A DNA stretch of 64,000 nucleotides from Magnolia sinica. Lineage: Eukaryota; Streptophyta; Magnoliopsida; Magnoliales; Magnoliaceae. Under the pieces are notes generated by a model that searched no databases, was not told the origin of the DNA, and saw nothing but the letters and a program-made list of their open reading frames with translations. Every line of letters begins with the position of its first letter. Position 1 is the stretch's first letter. Of the stretch, positions 22,872 to 34,696 are shown piece by piece. A program made the position numbers and the translations under genes. The DNA lies in the NCBI RefSeq assembly GCF_029962835.1, contig NC_080588.1, positions 48,839,001 through 48,903,000 of the forward strand, read 5' to 3'.

Positions 22872-24389
22872 AGAAGAAGATGAACAGAACAGCAATAGCA
22901 GCAGCTATAGCGAAGAAACCCAACCATCTCCTCTCTTATTCCTGCTACAGCAAGACCTCTTTTGGGATGATGATGATCTCCTTTCTCTCCTCTCCAAAGA
23001 ACAAGAAACCCATCTTCATCTCTCTCCTTCCTATCTCGATTCAGACCCTTGTCTCGCTTCTGCTCGCAGAGAGGCTGTTGATTGGATGCTCAGAGTCAAT
23101 GCTCACTACGGTTTCACACCTCTAGCTGCTGTTCTGTCCGTTGATTATCTTGATAGGTTTCTGTCCAGCCTCCATTTCCAAAAGGACAAGCCATGGATGA
23201 CACAGCTCGCTGCTGTTGCTTGTCTTTCTCTAGCTGCAAAAGTGGAAGAAACCCAAGTCCCCCTTCTCTTGGATTTGCAGGTAAATAATAATAATAATAA
23301 TAAACTCAAATTTCTTGCTTTTTTGGGGGATTTCTATAGCGTTTTGATGATTTCGAGATAAAAATCTAATTGGTTTTTTCTATTTCTTTTTTTATTTAAG
23401 GTGGAAGATTCTAAGTATGTATTTGAAGCGAAGACGATTCAGAGAATGGAATTGCTGGTCCTCTCGACCTTGAAATGGAAGATGAATCCTGTTACTCCGC
23501 TTTCATTCATCGATCATATCATTCGACGGCTTGGATTGAAGACCCACCTGCATTGGGAGTTTCTTAGGAGGTGTGAGCGGTTGATTCTCTCTGTCATTGC
23601 TGGTAAAGATTCAAAATCAGATGCTTTTTGGATTTCTTGCCAACGAAAATCTCAATTGATTTGTATTTGTGTTTGGATAATCGAATTCAAAGGGTGCTTC
23701 TTTCTTGTAATTGCAGACTCGAGATTGGTATCTTATCTCCCATCTGTTTTCGCTGCTGCTACAATGCTGCATGTGATACATCAGCTAGAGCCCTGCAATC
23801 CTCTGGAATACGAGAACCAGCTGATGGGTGTCCTCAAAATCAATAAGGTACTAATCAATTTCTAATGCTAGATCCGAACCATTCATTGAAAGTGTCCTGC
23901 TATGGATCGATCACCATCTAAAAATTTCATTAATAAGATGGGCATTAACCGTACTATCAATAATCTAGAAATGAACGGTAGAAAAGATTATTGGTCATTG
24001 TTGTGGTCCACCCATGGTGGGTCTTACCAATCCAGGTCGTAGATTATGTGGGCCCCATCCAATTTTAGTCGAATCTAACGGATAAGTTCTGAATTCTAAG
24101 ATCATGTTTTTAACAGGAGAAGGTAAGAGGCTGTTTTCAGAAGATAGCCGAATTGAATTCAAGCCCATCTGCCGGCTGTAAACGCAAGTATCCATCGACA
24201 CCTACCAGCCCAAACGGCGTGATGGATTCATCAATCTTCAGCTGCGACAGCTCAAACGATTCGTGGGTATTGTCAGTTCCATCTTCCCCAAAGCCAGCCT
24301 TCAAGAGGAGCAGACCTGAAGATCAGCAGCCAATGCAATTGCCGTCTCTTCACCGACCGTTTGTCGATGTCCTCAGCAGCAGCCCCTGA
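22786..24389 (+). CDS. CYCD3: D3-type cyclin (four exons, 366 aa)
   Basis: Coding exons are 22786-23280, 23401-23602, 23717-23847 and 24117-24389, all with GT-AG introns of 120, 114 and 269 bp. The joined frame is open to TGA at 24387-24389. D-type cyclins bind CDKA, and the complex phosphorylates retinoblastoma-related protein in the nucleus to promote G1-S entry. The pRb-binding LxCxE motif is L17-Y-C-Q-E21, followed by an acidic stretch (22-33). The cyclin box begins near residue 70 and includes [16 protein letters not shown] (95-110), DYLDRFL (120-126), KDKPWM (133-138) and LAAKVEET (149-156). The cyclin C domain covers about 200-310. The tail is rich in Ser, Pro and Thr with TP/SP sites (PSTPTSP), consistent with a short-lived protein. 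[17 protein letters not shown] and [13 protein letters not shown] are diagnostic of the D3 class as I know it from Arabidopsis. Length and the four-exon structure fit that class. Confidence 0.95.
23281..23400 (+). other. Cyclin D3 intron 1
   Basis: The donor gtaaataata follows ...TTGGATTTGCAG and the acceptor tttatttaag precedes GTGGAAGATTC. The intron is T-rich, phase 0, and has a short (aat)n repeat at its start. Reading straight through it gives an unrelated sequence and a stop, which confirms removal. Confidence 0.92.
23603..23716 (+). other. Cyclin D3 intron 2
   Basis: The donor gtaaagattc and acceptor cttgtaattgcag split the Asp233 codon (G|AC) and join ...LILSVIA to [10 protein letters not shown], the usual D3 sequence. 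Unspliced translation stays open but inserts residues foreign to the family, so splicing is well supported. Confidence 0.9.
23848..24116 (+). other. Cyclin D3 intron 3, possibly with a MITE relic
   Basis: The donor gtactaatca follows ...AAAATCAATAAG and the acceptor tgtttttaacag precedes GAGAAGGTAAG. The phase is 0. The inner part (about 23865-24090) has phrases common to the window's repeats ('gtggtccacccatggtgg', 'atgtgggccccatcc'). An old MITE may therefore lie in this intron, but its ends cannot be recognised. Confidence 0.85.
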
Positions 24390-24680
24390 AACAATATCTT
24401 AATCTCTTCCTCTTCTGCATTATATATATTTCCTTTATATTATATATATATATCCGTCGAGCTGCAAGCAAATTGCTTTCCATCTCTGCATTTCTTGCAG
24501 TTTCTCGATGATGGTGTTTGGGAAGAAGAACAGAGATGGCTGGCAGTTTTCTAAGTATATGAAGAAACGAACTATTCTCATCTTTCTCTCTCTACCTTGC
24601 TTGCTTTGTATTTGAACATATACACCATTACGTATTTGTATACGTGGAATTCTCTCTCTTAAATGGGATGGATGGTTATG
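24390..24680 (+). other. Probable 3' UTR of cyclin D3
   Basis: The stretch after the stop is T-rich with several 'tttgtat' / 'tatatat' elements and no further coding sequence. No single AATAAA signal stands out, so the polyadenylation site is not assigned. Confidence 0.5.
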
Positions 24681-27544
24681 TATGGTAAAGGAGGGATGTT
24701 TAACAAATGGTGGTGACTCTTAAAACACATGTGATCTAGTTGTCCACACCACTGTCCCAATCATGGATAGATCATAACCCAAACATTGCACCGAGAAGAT
24801 AATACTAACCACTTGATTTTTTGACTACTTATTGTTTTAACATTAACCAAGAATTTTGATAGCCATTAATTGGGTGGCTAGGTTTGCTTGATAGTCATCC
24901 ATTGGATGGCTAGGATTGCTTGATTGAAGCTATTCTAGATCTCTTTTTATTAGAGAGAAGGATGCAATAACAGGTTCTATCGTTTATCTTTCCACGTTTG
25001 GATTTCTTTTCCTTTTATTCTTTCCAACATGTGTCATTTAAATAAATAAATAAATAAAAAGGCCACCAAAAATGAGATACGTATTTTTTGTATATAGTAT
25101 TTCTAACTGATATTCATATGTTATACCTGTATTTATACACAGACCCATATGCGGTATCCACACGCATTATAAATGGCCTATTTGATACGATTCAAGTCAC
25201 AATTCAAATCATCCATATATACCAAGCGAACTATTTTCCATTAGTATGGAAAAGGTAGTTTACTAAAAGAGCTAGGTACAATTTGGATGGTCCAGATTAC
25301 CATTCAGCGCTTCTCCATTATAAAAAATGATGGTAAACTAACATTGTAATAAATCCATGACACTTTAGAAATGGTAGAATCGAGAGGGAGAGGGAAAGTG
25401 AGAGGAGTGGAGGAAATTCGGGGGTTTTCACTTCTACCAGCTGGGATCGTATTGGTAGTCCACGAGACAATGGGAAGTAGTAGACCCCAGACACTTTGGG
25501 GACCATCTTGGAAGTCTTTTGAAAAAAAAATGCACCTGCAAGGTTACGTCGATACAAGGACTTTTGTTGCTACTAACCCTAGAGTGTGAACTTGCCTGTT
25601 TTAGTGGTTGATAAATAAGAAGTGATCATTTACAATCCATAGCTTGCACCTTTTTCCACATCAATGCCTGACATATGTGGGACATCTGGACCGTGCAGAA
25701 GGTGTGGCCCACCAAAGAAAGGTCATATGATTCAAAATTAAGCTGACCCATGTATCAGGTGGGCCAAATAAGGCCAAATCTGTATGTTGGTTTTCCACTG
25801 TTTTTAATGGTTTGTAGCATGTGATGAGTGGACCATCTTACAGATGGTATAGCTTGTGTTAGTATGATGGGTCTCCAAGTCATGAGTGATATAAAGTGGG
25901 AGCAGTAGATGAAGGGTGATGATCGAGGTTGGTGGGCCATTAGGGAAGTAGTGAGGAGCACCTGGTAGTATTACTTTTGTTTGCATGTGAAGGGAGGAGT
26001 AAGTTGTCGGCCACTGGGGTTTGGTGTATTTGGACTTTTGTAGTGAGGGGTTTGACCTCGTACGTAGAGCCCGTGATGGGAGTTAGAGTTGGAGAGAGAG
26101 AGAGGGAGAGAGAGAGAGGGAGGAATCCTACTCAAATAAAGTCTTCCCACCTCATCTACTTATGTTAACATCATTAGCTATTAACTGCAACACTACAACC
26201 ACTGCTCTCTCTCTCTCTCTCTCTATCTACTAACCTTCTTTTGCAATTGCATGTGCTTCACATACGATCTTTCTTGATTTTTTTGGAAATATCCTCAATA
26301 ATTCTCATTTTCTCAAAATATCCCTTGACTAATCTGAATCGCAACCTATTTTCAGGAAAATGACCAAAATAGACTGCATTTTTTCTTTTGTAATTGCATG
26401 GGCTTCACATGCTATCTTTCCTGATTTTTATTTTTTTTGAAATATACTCAATAATTCTCATTTTCTCAAAATATTCCTTGACTAATCTGAAATCTCAACC
26501 CATTTGCAGGAAAATGAACAAAATGGACTCTGCATTTTTTGTAATTTAGTGATGGGGTCCCTTATTGTGGGACCCCAGATGGTGTGTGTGACAGGAATAT
26601 ATGTCCAACAGGTGCACTGATGATGATTGGAGGTTGATCCAGTTGGATATCATACACACCACATGGGCCCCACTATGTTAAACTACACTAAAAAAAGAAA
26701 AAAGAAAAAAGAAAAAAAGAATGAAGCATTTTGGTCACTTTCCCTTTAAAGCATTGTGACAAATATTTCCCAGATTTAGAAAATTACCCGATAGCGCCTG
26801 AGCTATCAATCATTTCTCTACAAGAAATTCATCAAATGATTTCTGTAACAGTATTGTGAGATTTCAAAAACTAAGTACATTTTTAGGATTTTACAATTTT
26901 AACATAATAAAATTTAAAAGGGTGATTATATTTTTTATTCATTTTTAATGGTCTAATAAATGTCCACTAATATGGTAGTTAGCTAATCAAGTAACCTCAA
27001 TTTTTGGTCCTTGAGACATCTTAACAAAGGCTTCTAATTTGGACAATTTAATTTTAATTACGCAATTTCTAACAAATAAGTACCTGCATATCAACCATCA
27101 CACTTCTCTAGATTACCAAAGCTTCCTCTTTGGAGAATTGATATTATTCTTCTTTTGATAGAACTCTCTCTCTCTCCCCTTGCATGTGCTTTCTTTCCTT
27201 TTAGACCTACCTAATGATAATCTCTAATTGCTGATCTGTTTATCACTTCATGGGGGATAAAAGTCGGGTACACCATCCTTACAAGAGACTTTATGGGTGT
27301 ATTTTGGGTAATAATGGCATGCAGGCCACCCCATCTCTACCAGCCACTTAACTACTTATCTAATGATTCTAGTGGGGCCTATGGTGAATTAGACCATGTC
27401 CCAAAAGATATTCTTACTTGGGGGACCATCTTTTTTGCCTATCCACAGTTGGGGTGACGAATTTCAATGGTCAGGATCACATGCAAATGACCACTTTTTT
27501 GTACGGTGGTCACTTTATCAAATAGAAGAATTGATCATTGTGTC
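24681..27544. other. Gene-free stretch with simple repeats
   Basis: No gene was recognised. Contents: (aaat)n near 25042-25060, (GA)n at 26090-26122, (CT)n at 26203-26224, a 147-bp tandem duplication at 26232-26535, and A-rich (aaaaaag)n at 26694-26722. Confidence 0.55.
26232..26535. repeat. 147-bp tandem duplication, two copies
   Basis: Two adjacent copies run from 'aattgcatg(t/g)gcttcacat' (26245 and 26392) through aatattctcattttctcaaa-type sequence to 'caggaaaatga(c/a)caaaat'. They differ by several substitutions and small indels in T runs. They are non-coding. Confidence 0.85.
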
Positions 27545-27560
27545 CAATAATGGTAGAGAG

Positions 27561-27700
27561 GTTTTTTTTTTTGTTAGCTTGTTACACCTTCAGTTCACAC
27601 TTCACTGTTAGCCACCCCCACCAGGGAATCCATACCAAGACCTTGGTGTTGAAACGAGGTATCTTCACTCAATCTACCACTTGAGTTATGGATCAGGGTG
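27561..27700 (-). mobile_element. tRNA-derived SINE with perfect 16-bp target duplication
   Basis: The minus strand reads CACCCTGATCCATAACTCAA followed by gtggtaga (A-box region). A B-box-like ggtatggattccctg follows, then a unique 3' part and a run of 12-13 A. Both sides carry the identical CAATAATGGTAGAGAG (27545-27560 and 27701-27716). The length (140 bp), internal pol III boxes, A tail and long target duplication together define a SINE mobilised by a LINE's machinery. Related copies are at 16222-16352 and, broken, at 13118-13755. Confidence 0.88.
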
Positions 27701-27716
27701 CAATAATGGTAGAGAG

Positions 27717-29187
27717 TTGTTGGAATGTGGGGCCCACTATGGTGTATGTATGGCATCCAACCCATCCATCCTGCTTAAAAATTGGACACCAAAAGAGTCA
27801 ACTTGATCAAGTTGTTTTTTTTTTGGTTTTGTTTTTAACAAATGCACACATGCCCCCACACACCCACGCGGTAGTGCGATTTCACCACCTATGGATACTT
27901 GAACCTTTGACCAGGTGTTGAAACTCCTGAGAGTCTACCACCGGAGATTTCACCACCTATGGATACTCGAACCCTTGATCCAGTTGTCAAGTGGGTCACA
28001 CCAAACAACACAATGGATGACCGTGCAAAAGCCTGTTTTCTTGTTGTGACCCAACCGATGGTTGGATTAGACTCATTTTTAGGTCATCCCATTTTTCATG
28101 GTGCAGTGACCCAGTAGAATGGATTGGATGACATACAAACACTATAGAGGGTGCATATACAACTTGTTGTAAAAAGGTCAATTGCTCGAAGATAATTGTG
28201 TAAATAACGGATGGCCTCTTACATGGGAGAATCTGCAATGAATCTCTGAAACAGAAAAAGCATTTAATGAAAATAAAAGAAAAAAAGGACAGATGTACCT
28301 CAAATTGCTGTTTGAGTGATGAGATACGTGCAAATAGCTGTTTTTTTGTTTTTGTTTTTTAAAGAAAATTATTTGATACTTTAACGGAGAAGTAGGATGC
28401 TTGACATGCACATATCGTGAATTCTACGCTTGTCATGTTAATTCAAAATCAGCCCATGAATTCGGAACCCTCGGTTCTAAAGTCACAGTCCCAAAATCAG
28501 ATTATTCGAAGAATCCTAACTTTTGATTTATGGACACTTGTTTGTTGAACTTGGACTATTGAATAATTTTTATTTTTAACCATCCAAGGAATGCCCTGTT
28601 AGGATCCGTGAATTCAACAACGTGACATGTCCAGCTCTATGTTGAGCTCACTAGAGAGTTGTAGGGGGCCAACACAACTTTACTTTGGGGATTGGGGGTA
28701 TAGCCCTCAGCCTAGGGGTCATTATATGATCAATGGGTTAAAATATTCAATCTAAGAGTGTTTTCTGGCATCTCCATCCAAAGAGAATCCTATCAAATAG
28801 GCTAGTTTTGTCATTGAAAAAGGCTCAAAGCCAATGGAAGGCTCCTGATGTGTCTTATTGTAATCCATTTGAATGTATTGGAGCAGATTTCTCACCCATT
28901 TTGAAAGTCATACAAAATGCACAATCGCGCGCATGTGAATGTGAACCTTTGATAGTAAACCCAATCTCATTAGACAACAAGTACTTTGTATCTTGTGCGT
29001 GAGGAGCATTAATATAGGTAAGGCTAACAATTGTTTTTTTAAACAATTTTTTTTAAAAAAAAAAAAAAAAATCCGTTTAGATCATTGGATTAAATGGCAT
29101 GGAATTGCATTAGATGGAATTAGCACCATTATTATACAATGATTACCATGGTATTTTGAATATCCGATCTCACATTTGGATGAAGGC
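27717..29187. other. Gene-free stretch between SINEs and the gypsy element
   Basis: Apart from the SINE-like element at 27816-27973, the sequence holds fold-back fragments: 27722-27790 ('ggggcccactatggtgtatg') and 27990-28165 with mirror-like 'atggattggatgacatacaa'. These suggest the SINE landed in a MITE. A T/A homopolymer run is at 29033-29071. No gene was recognised. Confidence 0.5.
27816..27973 (-). mobile_element. SINE-like element with two B boxes
   Basis: The minus strand has ggttcgagtatccatagg, an A-box-like ggtggtagactctcaggag, then a second B-box-like ggttcaagtatccatagg, a GT-rich tail and an A-rich end. A 22-bp phrase (gatttcaccacc plus tatggatact on the plus strand) occurs at 27878 and 27946. 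The flanks cttgatcaagttgt (27802-27815) and cttgatccagttgt (27974-27987) match at 13 of 14 bases, a likely target duplication. A relative in direct orientation is at 48451-48558. Confidence 0.65.
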
Positions 29188-31376
29188 TGTGAACGCCTCT
29201 CCCCCACATGCGCACAAAGCGTAGCGGTGCCCTCGCTTTGTTGGCTTTTGTATTGATTTTTGTTACTATAGGCAATGTGTATTATTGACTCGGGAGTAAG
29301 AGTGCATTTGATTTGGAGTCGCCACTAGCCAAATAAAGCATAAAATGTACGGTCGGCTAAGAATTGTAGAATTGCTTAAGAGTCGGGGAATCTTATGATT
29401 TCCTAACTCAAGTGACTCCTGCGGTTGGTTTGCGGTTATAGATTCCGAGTAAGGGCCTCGGTGACGGAAAAGGAAGGGTTTAAGCACCCTTTTCCGCTCG
29501 CACAACGTGCGGTCTCTATTTCACAAGATTTGTAATTTTGGGAGATTTAATGGAATTTCGGCATTTTATACTTGGTCATGCTTTACATAACCTAGGTGGG
29601 CCGGGTAGGAAGAGATAAGAAAAAAGAAGTTATCTAGCCTTACATCACAGAGCCAAATGGCCTTGGGTAAGCAAATAAAATAAAAGCAGTAAATAAGATA
29701 AAATGCTAACTAACTTTACTTCATAGGATTTAAGATCCTAGGCAGGCAGAGATAAAATAAAAGAAAGGTTATCTAGCCTTACATCACAGAGCCAGGTGGC
29801 CCTGGGTAGGCAAGTAAAGTAAAAATACTTAATGGACTAGAATGCTAACTAGCCTTACTTCACAGGATTTAAAGTCCTGGGCAGGCAAATAAAGTGAAAA
29901 ATGGAAGGTAGAGAACGATACAGAATAAATTATGGAAGTGATTAATGTAATTGGAATGTGTGGAGTGGAATGCAAATTAAATAGAAATGAACAAATTCTT
30001 AGCTTTTTTGACTCCTTTGATTGCTATTTTTATCTCCTGTGTTGGGCAGCATGTTGGCACATTTAAAATCCTTATAGTTCTTTAGGTAGGATTTCCAGGT
30101 AAACTCTAACCCTCAGACCCTCTCTGTATTTTTTTATCTCTCTTTCTACTCTCTATTTTCTATTTCTCACTCTCTATTTCTCTCTGTCTGCTTAAACTCT
30201 CTTCCTAGCTTCTCTCCCTATTAATTTTTTTTCTCCTTTGATTTTTTCTCTCCCTCCTGTGTGGCCGGGTGCCTTATATAAGCAGCGGCTCGTATTGCGA
30301 ACGATCATTGTATAGGGTCATGTTGTGGGAGCTCGCACTGGATTGTGGGTGCCCACCTTGACTGGTGGGCTATGTCAGGTACGTTTGTATATTTGTATAT
30401 GTGTGTGTGTATTTATATTTATATATATAAGTTAAAAGGTAATAATTACCTTTATATATATATATACACACACACATGTATATATAGAAAAGTAATTATT
30501 ACTTTTGGGCTTTTTCTAGCAAATGTTCAAATACTCATATCTTCTTCGTTAGTTGTTCGTTTTTGGTAATCTTTATCTTGTTGGAAAGGTAAACAGGTAA
30601 GCTTTCTAACGAGACTAGGATCACTTTAATCGGACCTCGTTTGATATGTCAAAAATATGTCTATCTAATATACGAAATCTATTATTTGTAATTTGACCAA
30701 TGGTTTGCTTTTGATAATATTACGATCATTGGAAACATCGTCTAATAAGCTTTTCATTGCAACTGAAATTATATCAATCAGATATCGTTTGACTAGTTTA
30801 AAGCGCGGCCGAAGTTTTTTCAATTCTAGTCAATCGACAATGCATGGTTTTGATAAACGGGCGGGATCTTCCTCATCATGATTCGGGTTGGAGGAAACTT
30901 AAGTTTGTTAGGAAGATTATTTGACCACCTTTTCAACGAATGATAAATCATCCTAATCGGTCAGGATTTGCCTCCAATAATACCATGGTCATTTTATATA
31001 TCAGGACGACCGTACTTTTCCCTGATTTTGAAGAAATGACCTCTCACACCTCAACAAAATGCTGTTTGGAAGGATTAAATGATACAGAGAGTGATCCATG
31101 GGTAGAGAGTATTGTTTTATTCATTGTCGCCTGTCGGTTGTGTCATATAGAGAGTTTTAGGGATTTTGGAGTGTGGACGCTTGGCCTTGACCGAATCGCT
31201 ACTGGATTTGGTGTCAGCCAATCTAGTCCGTTGGTTATTTTCGGTGCGTGCCGAGTACGCTTCCAACGTTATCTGTTTAAGTTTTCAATAATTTTCAAGT
31301 CCGCAAGAGATAATTGATTGAAGTCAAGTTGAAGCTCAAAGAATGTCGTATCCTTATTTTAGGTGGGGTGTCTACA
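29188..31376 (-). repeat. 3' LTR of the gypsy element
   Basis: In element orientation it runs TGTAGACACCCC...GGCGTTCACA. The promoter-type TATATAAG lies on the minus strand at about 30273-30282. Short (TA)n and (CA)n tracts occur near 30395-30480. Tandem-like 'taggcaagtaaagtaaaa' and 'ggatttaagatcctaggcag' phrases alternate at 29640-29900. Confidence 0.92.
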
Positions 31377-31392
31377 GATGCCCCTCTTTGGC
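31377..31392 (-). other. Polypurine tract of the gypsy element
   Basis: The minus strand reads CCAAAGAGGGGCATC directly before the 3' LTR (TGTAGACA). A purine run at this place primes plus-strand DNA synthesis in LTR elements. Confidence 0.75.
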
Positions 31393-33541
31393 AGAGGTTA
31401 TGGGAAACTGAATGCCAAAGCAAGTGGACACCCCGCCTTCCATATTAGACATAAACGTGGTATAGTCTATTTCCACCGAAGTGTCATTATCGAAAGACTC
31501 GTTTGGTTAAAGAGTAATTCAAGTGTCCCACGAGGGTTGAGGAAAACATTGTGATTTGTCCCTACGCATTTTGCGGCTTTATGAGGCAGGTTGTGAGTTT
31601 GCATCGATAGTTGTTTGTAAGTATGAATTTTTTAGTGGTTAGTGCCCCTCCACTTTTTGCAGCCTTACGGGGATCTTCTAACATGTTTGATTTTGAAGAT
31701 TAATTTTCGATGCCGTGTAATCCCCTAGGACCACCTATAAGATTAGTTATTATAATGGGCAGTTGCCTGCACTTTTTGCGGCTTTACGGATATCCCGCAT
31801 TACAATATACTAGGCTGACAAGTGTCCTGGACTAGAGTCACCTTGAGTTATTTGTTCACCATTCGATTTTTCGGGTCTGACGCTATGGTTATGATAGTTT
31901 TTCCCACGACTTGAAGTATGGTTATGCTAACTTGGATATATTCAATTCGCATTCCGAGACGATCGGAGTGACACTGAAAGTTCAGTCCGACCGCCCCATG
32001 TTCCACTTTGATTTTAGAGGAAACCGAAGATTCAGATAAATTAAAATCAATTATTACTGTTGCATTGGTATCCACCGGAAAGTATGGAGGACTTCCAGTG
32101 CCTCGGATACGATGCGCGTCATGTTTTTGAAAAAAAAAATTGAAAGATCTTTTTTCCAAGCCATTTATTTTGAAAAGATTTGCTTGATCTCATGGGGAGG
32201 CATTGTCAGGAAGGTTTTATTTCAACCTTCTTTTTTTTGTTTTTTGAATTGGTCTGACCTATCACTTCCATTGGGGATTTCGACGGTCCTTATTGAAGTC
32301 GGCTCTTATTGAAGCACATTCTTTGATCTGTGTCCAACTCCAAGTGTGTTGTGTTTAACACCACAATCCTACAACTCAGGGTGGATTATTGTTGAGGACG
32401 CTTCGATTCCTGTAAAGAAAAAAAGAGCTTAATAGAATGATCAAAGAGTTTGGTACTAAGGGAGTGAGACTAACGTGAGTAGCAAGTAGAGGTTGTCGAG
32501 TCGGGTGTTTTGAAGAAGCAACCATAACTTGATGATGTAACTTGCAAGATTTTTTTTTTAAAATTTTTATTTTTATCGATGCATGTAAAAAAAGAAAATG
32601 AATAAAATGGAAATTCTCTCTTTTTTTGGTGGCTAGACTTGTCTTATGAGTATGGTTTATGTTTTGGTCGGCAGGGATCAGATACTCGACTTTTCCATTG
32701 TTCATCTTATACGACTTCTGAATTGATTTTTGAAAATTTTTAAAATTATCCTTGAGAGTATGCAATGGGAATCAATGTATCTTGGCTTGGGCTATGCTTG
32801 ATAATTCTTGAAACATCGCGGTCTTCACATCTTTGAATATGAATTTGCGGCCGTGACTGAAGTACCTTGTTGTTTATTATTATTATTATTATTATTTTCT
32901 TTTCTTTCCGTTCTTACCCATAACGCTCTTGCAAATTTTCGTTATGTCTGGTTTAGCCCGTCATTTTTTCCCGTGGCGCCCTTTCAAGTTTTCACCATGT
33001 CCTGGGTATTTGCTCTTACCTGTCCCTTGGCAGTTATGCCTTTTTGCCCCTGGCACCCTTGCAGGCTTTCACCAGGTCCGCTGTATATCTGTTGTTTTTA
33101 CCCGAGTCGCGCTTGCGGTTTTTCGCCTCGTCTATTTTGCTTAGACACACTTTTTTTTTTTTTCTTTTTTTTTTTTTCAGAAAACTTTCTCGATGTTGGC
33201 TGATAACGTCTAGGACAACGAGAGGCTTCGGAATGCTTTCCAAGATCAAAAATTTTCTTCTAAACAGGGGGTAAGGCTGATGGGTGCATACCCCAGATTT
33301 TCTATTTGGTTCTTCATTCTGCTCTCTCTCTTTTTAAAAAAAAAAAACTTTTTTTTTTTTTTTTGTGTTTTCTTCTCTTCTTTTTTTTCTCTCTGTTTTT
33401 TCTTTTTTCTCTTTTTTTTTGGATTTTGGAAAATTTGATCATATGTACATACGTCTTTTTTTTTGTCCTACTTTGTTGCTAAGGGTAACTGGGTAGGGAA
33501 TTGTAGATTCAATCTTAGGAAACATTTCCTTAGCTTACTCA
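31393..33541 (-). other. Long non-coding tail between integrase and 3' LTR
   Basis: About 2.1 kb without recognisable protein. It has a recurring phrase ctttttgcggctttacgg (about 31568, 31653 and 31768). At about 32915-33155 is a degenerate repeat of about 55 bp ('ggcgccctttcaagttttcacc', 'ggcacccttgcaggctttcacc', 'gtcgcgcttgcggtttttcgcc'). There are strong T runs at 33149-33178 and 33338-33420. Long non-coding tails are known in Tat elements. Confidence 0.6.
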
Positions 33542-34690
33542 TTATCCGTAGTGTATTTTGACGTGATCGGCATTGATGGGCTCAGCAAGATCCTGTCCCT
33601 CTATGTTAGTGAGGTGGACTGCACCTCTAGGGAGCACTTCACGTACAACGAACGGGCCTTCCCAGGTGGGTTTGAATTTTCCCCTTGGGTCAGGTAGATG
33701 AGAAGGTAGGATCTTCTTCATTGCTACGTCTCCTATTCTGAATGTTCTTGTACGGACCCGCTTATTGTAAGCTTGTGCAATCCTTCTTTGATAGGCTTGG
33801 GAATGACATAAAGCTCGCATGCGCTTTTCGTCTGTCAGATGCAGTTGATCGTAGCGATGTTGTAACTATTCTCCCTCTTCCACTTCACTTTCTAACAGAA
33901 TGCGTAATGAGGGAATTTCGACTTCAACCGGTAGCACTACCTCCATTCCATATGTAAGTTCATATGAAATGACACCCGTTGTAGTGCGTATGGATGTTCG
34001 ATAAGCCCAAAGAGCATATGGGAGCATTTCTGACCAGTCGTGATATGTTTTCACCATTTTTTTGAGGATTCGAATGAGTGTTTTGCTAGCTACTTCTACC
34101 CCTCCATTCATTTGCGGCCGATAGGGGCTGGATCGATGCCTTTTGACTTTAAATTACTTGAGGAGGTTGTCCACCTTTCGGTTCACAAAAGGCATCCCGT
34201 TATCTGTGATGATGGAGTGCGGGATTCCATATCAACTAATGATGTTGTTTTTTAAGAATCGTGCCACATGAGAAGCATTGATGGTGGTAAAAGATACCAC
34301 TTGTACCCACATGGTGAAATAGTCGACTGCTACCAGGATATACTCATGGCCGTTAGATGCTTTGGGGCTGATTTTTTCGATGATGTCGATGCCCCACATT
34401 GAAAATGGCCAGGGTGTGGTCAGGTTATATAACTCGGAAGCAGGCGCATTGATCCAATTTGTATGTTCTTGGCATTTAAAACACCTCCCGACGTGTTGGC
34501 AATAGTCGGTCTCCATAGTTAGCTAGTAGTATCCTAATCGCAGGATTTTCTTGGCCACCATGTCTCTGTTCATGTGTGGGCCACAGATTCCATCGTGGAC
34601 CTTAGACATGATTTTTGTAGCTTCTGCCTCATCCACATATCGCAATAAGACCTGGTTAAAGGATCGTTTATATAAGATGCCACCGTTAAT
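33542..34690 (-). pseudogene. Gypsy integrase (broken)
   Basis: Integrase inserts the element's cDNA into host DNA. On the minus strand, 34232-34516 encodes the catalytic core start (PWPFSMWGIDIIEKISP, then YILVAVDYFTMW), carrying the first two acidic positions. 33866-34111 encodes the later core (LPYALWAYRTSIRTTTG) and 33542-33820 the C-terminal part (GKFKPTWEGPFVVREVLPRG), which is diagnostic of the Tat group. The pieces share a frame but are separated by stops near 33830-33860 and 34115-34230, so no functional protein is possible. Confidence 0.9.
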
Positions 34691-34696
34691 AGTAAA

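Noticed and set aside
22829-23125. 98-codon frame inside cyclin D3 exon 1
   Set aside because: It is a shadow of the cyclin coding sequence in another frame.
32808-33274. Cys/Phe/Leu-rich frames resembling membrane peptides
   Set aside because: They are caused by T-rich low-complexity repeats in the non-coding tail of the gypsy element.
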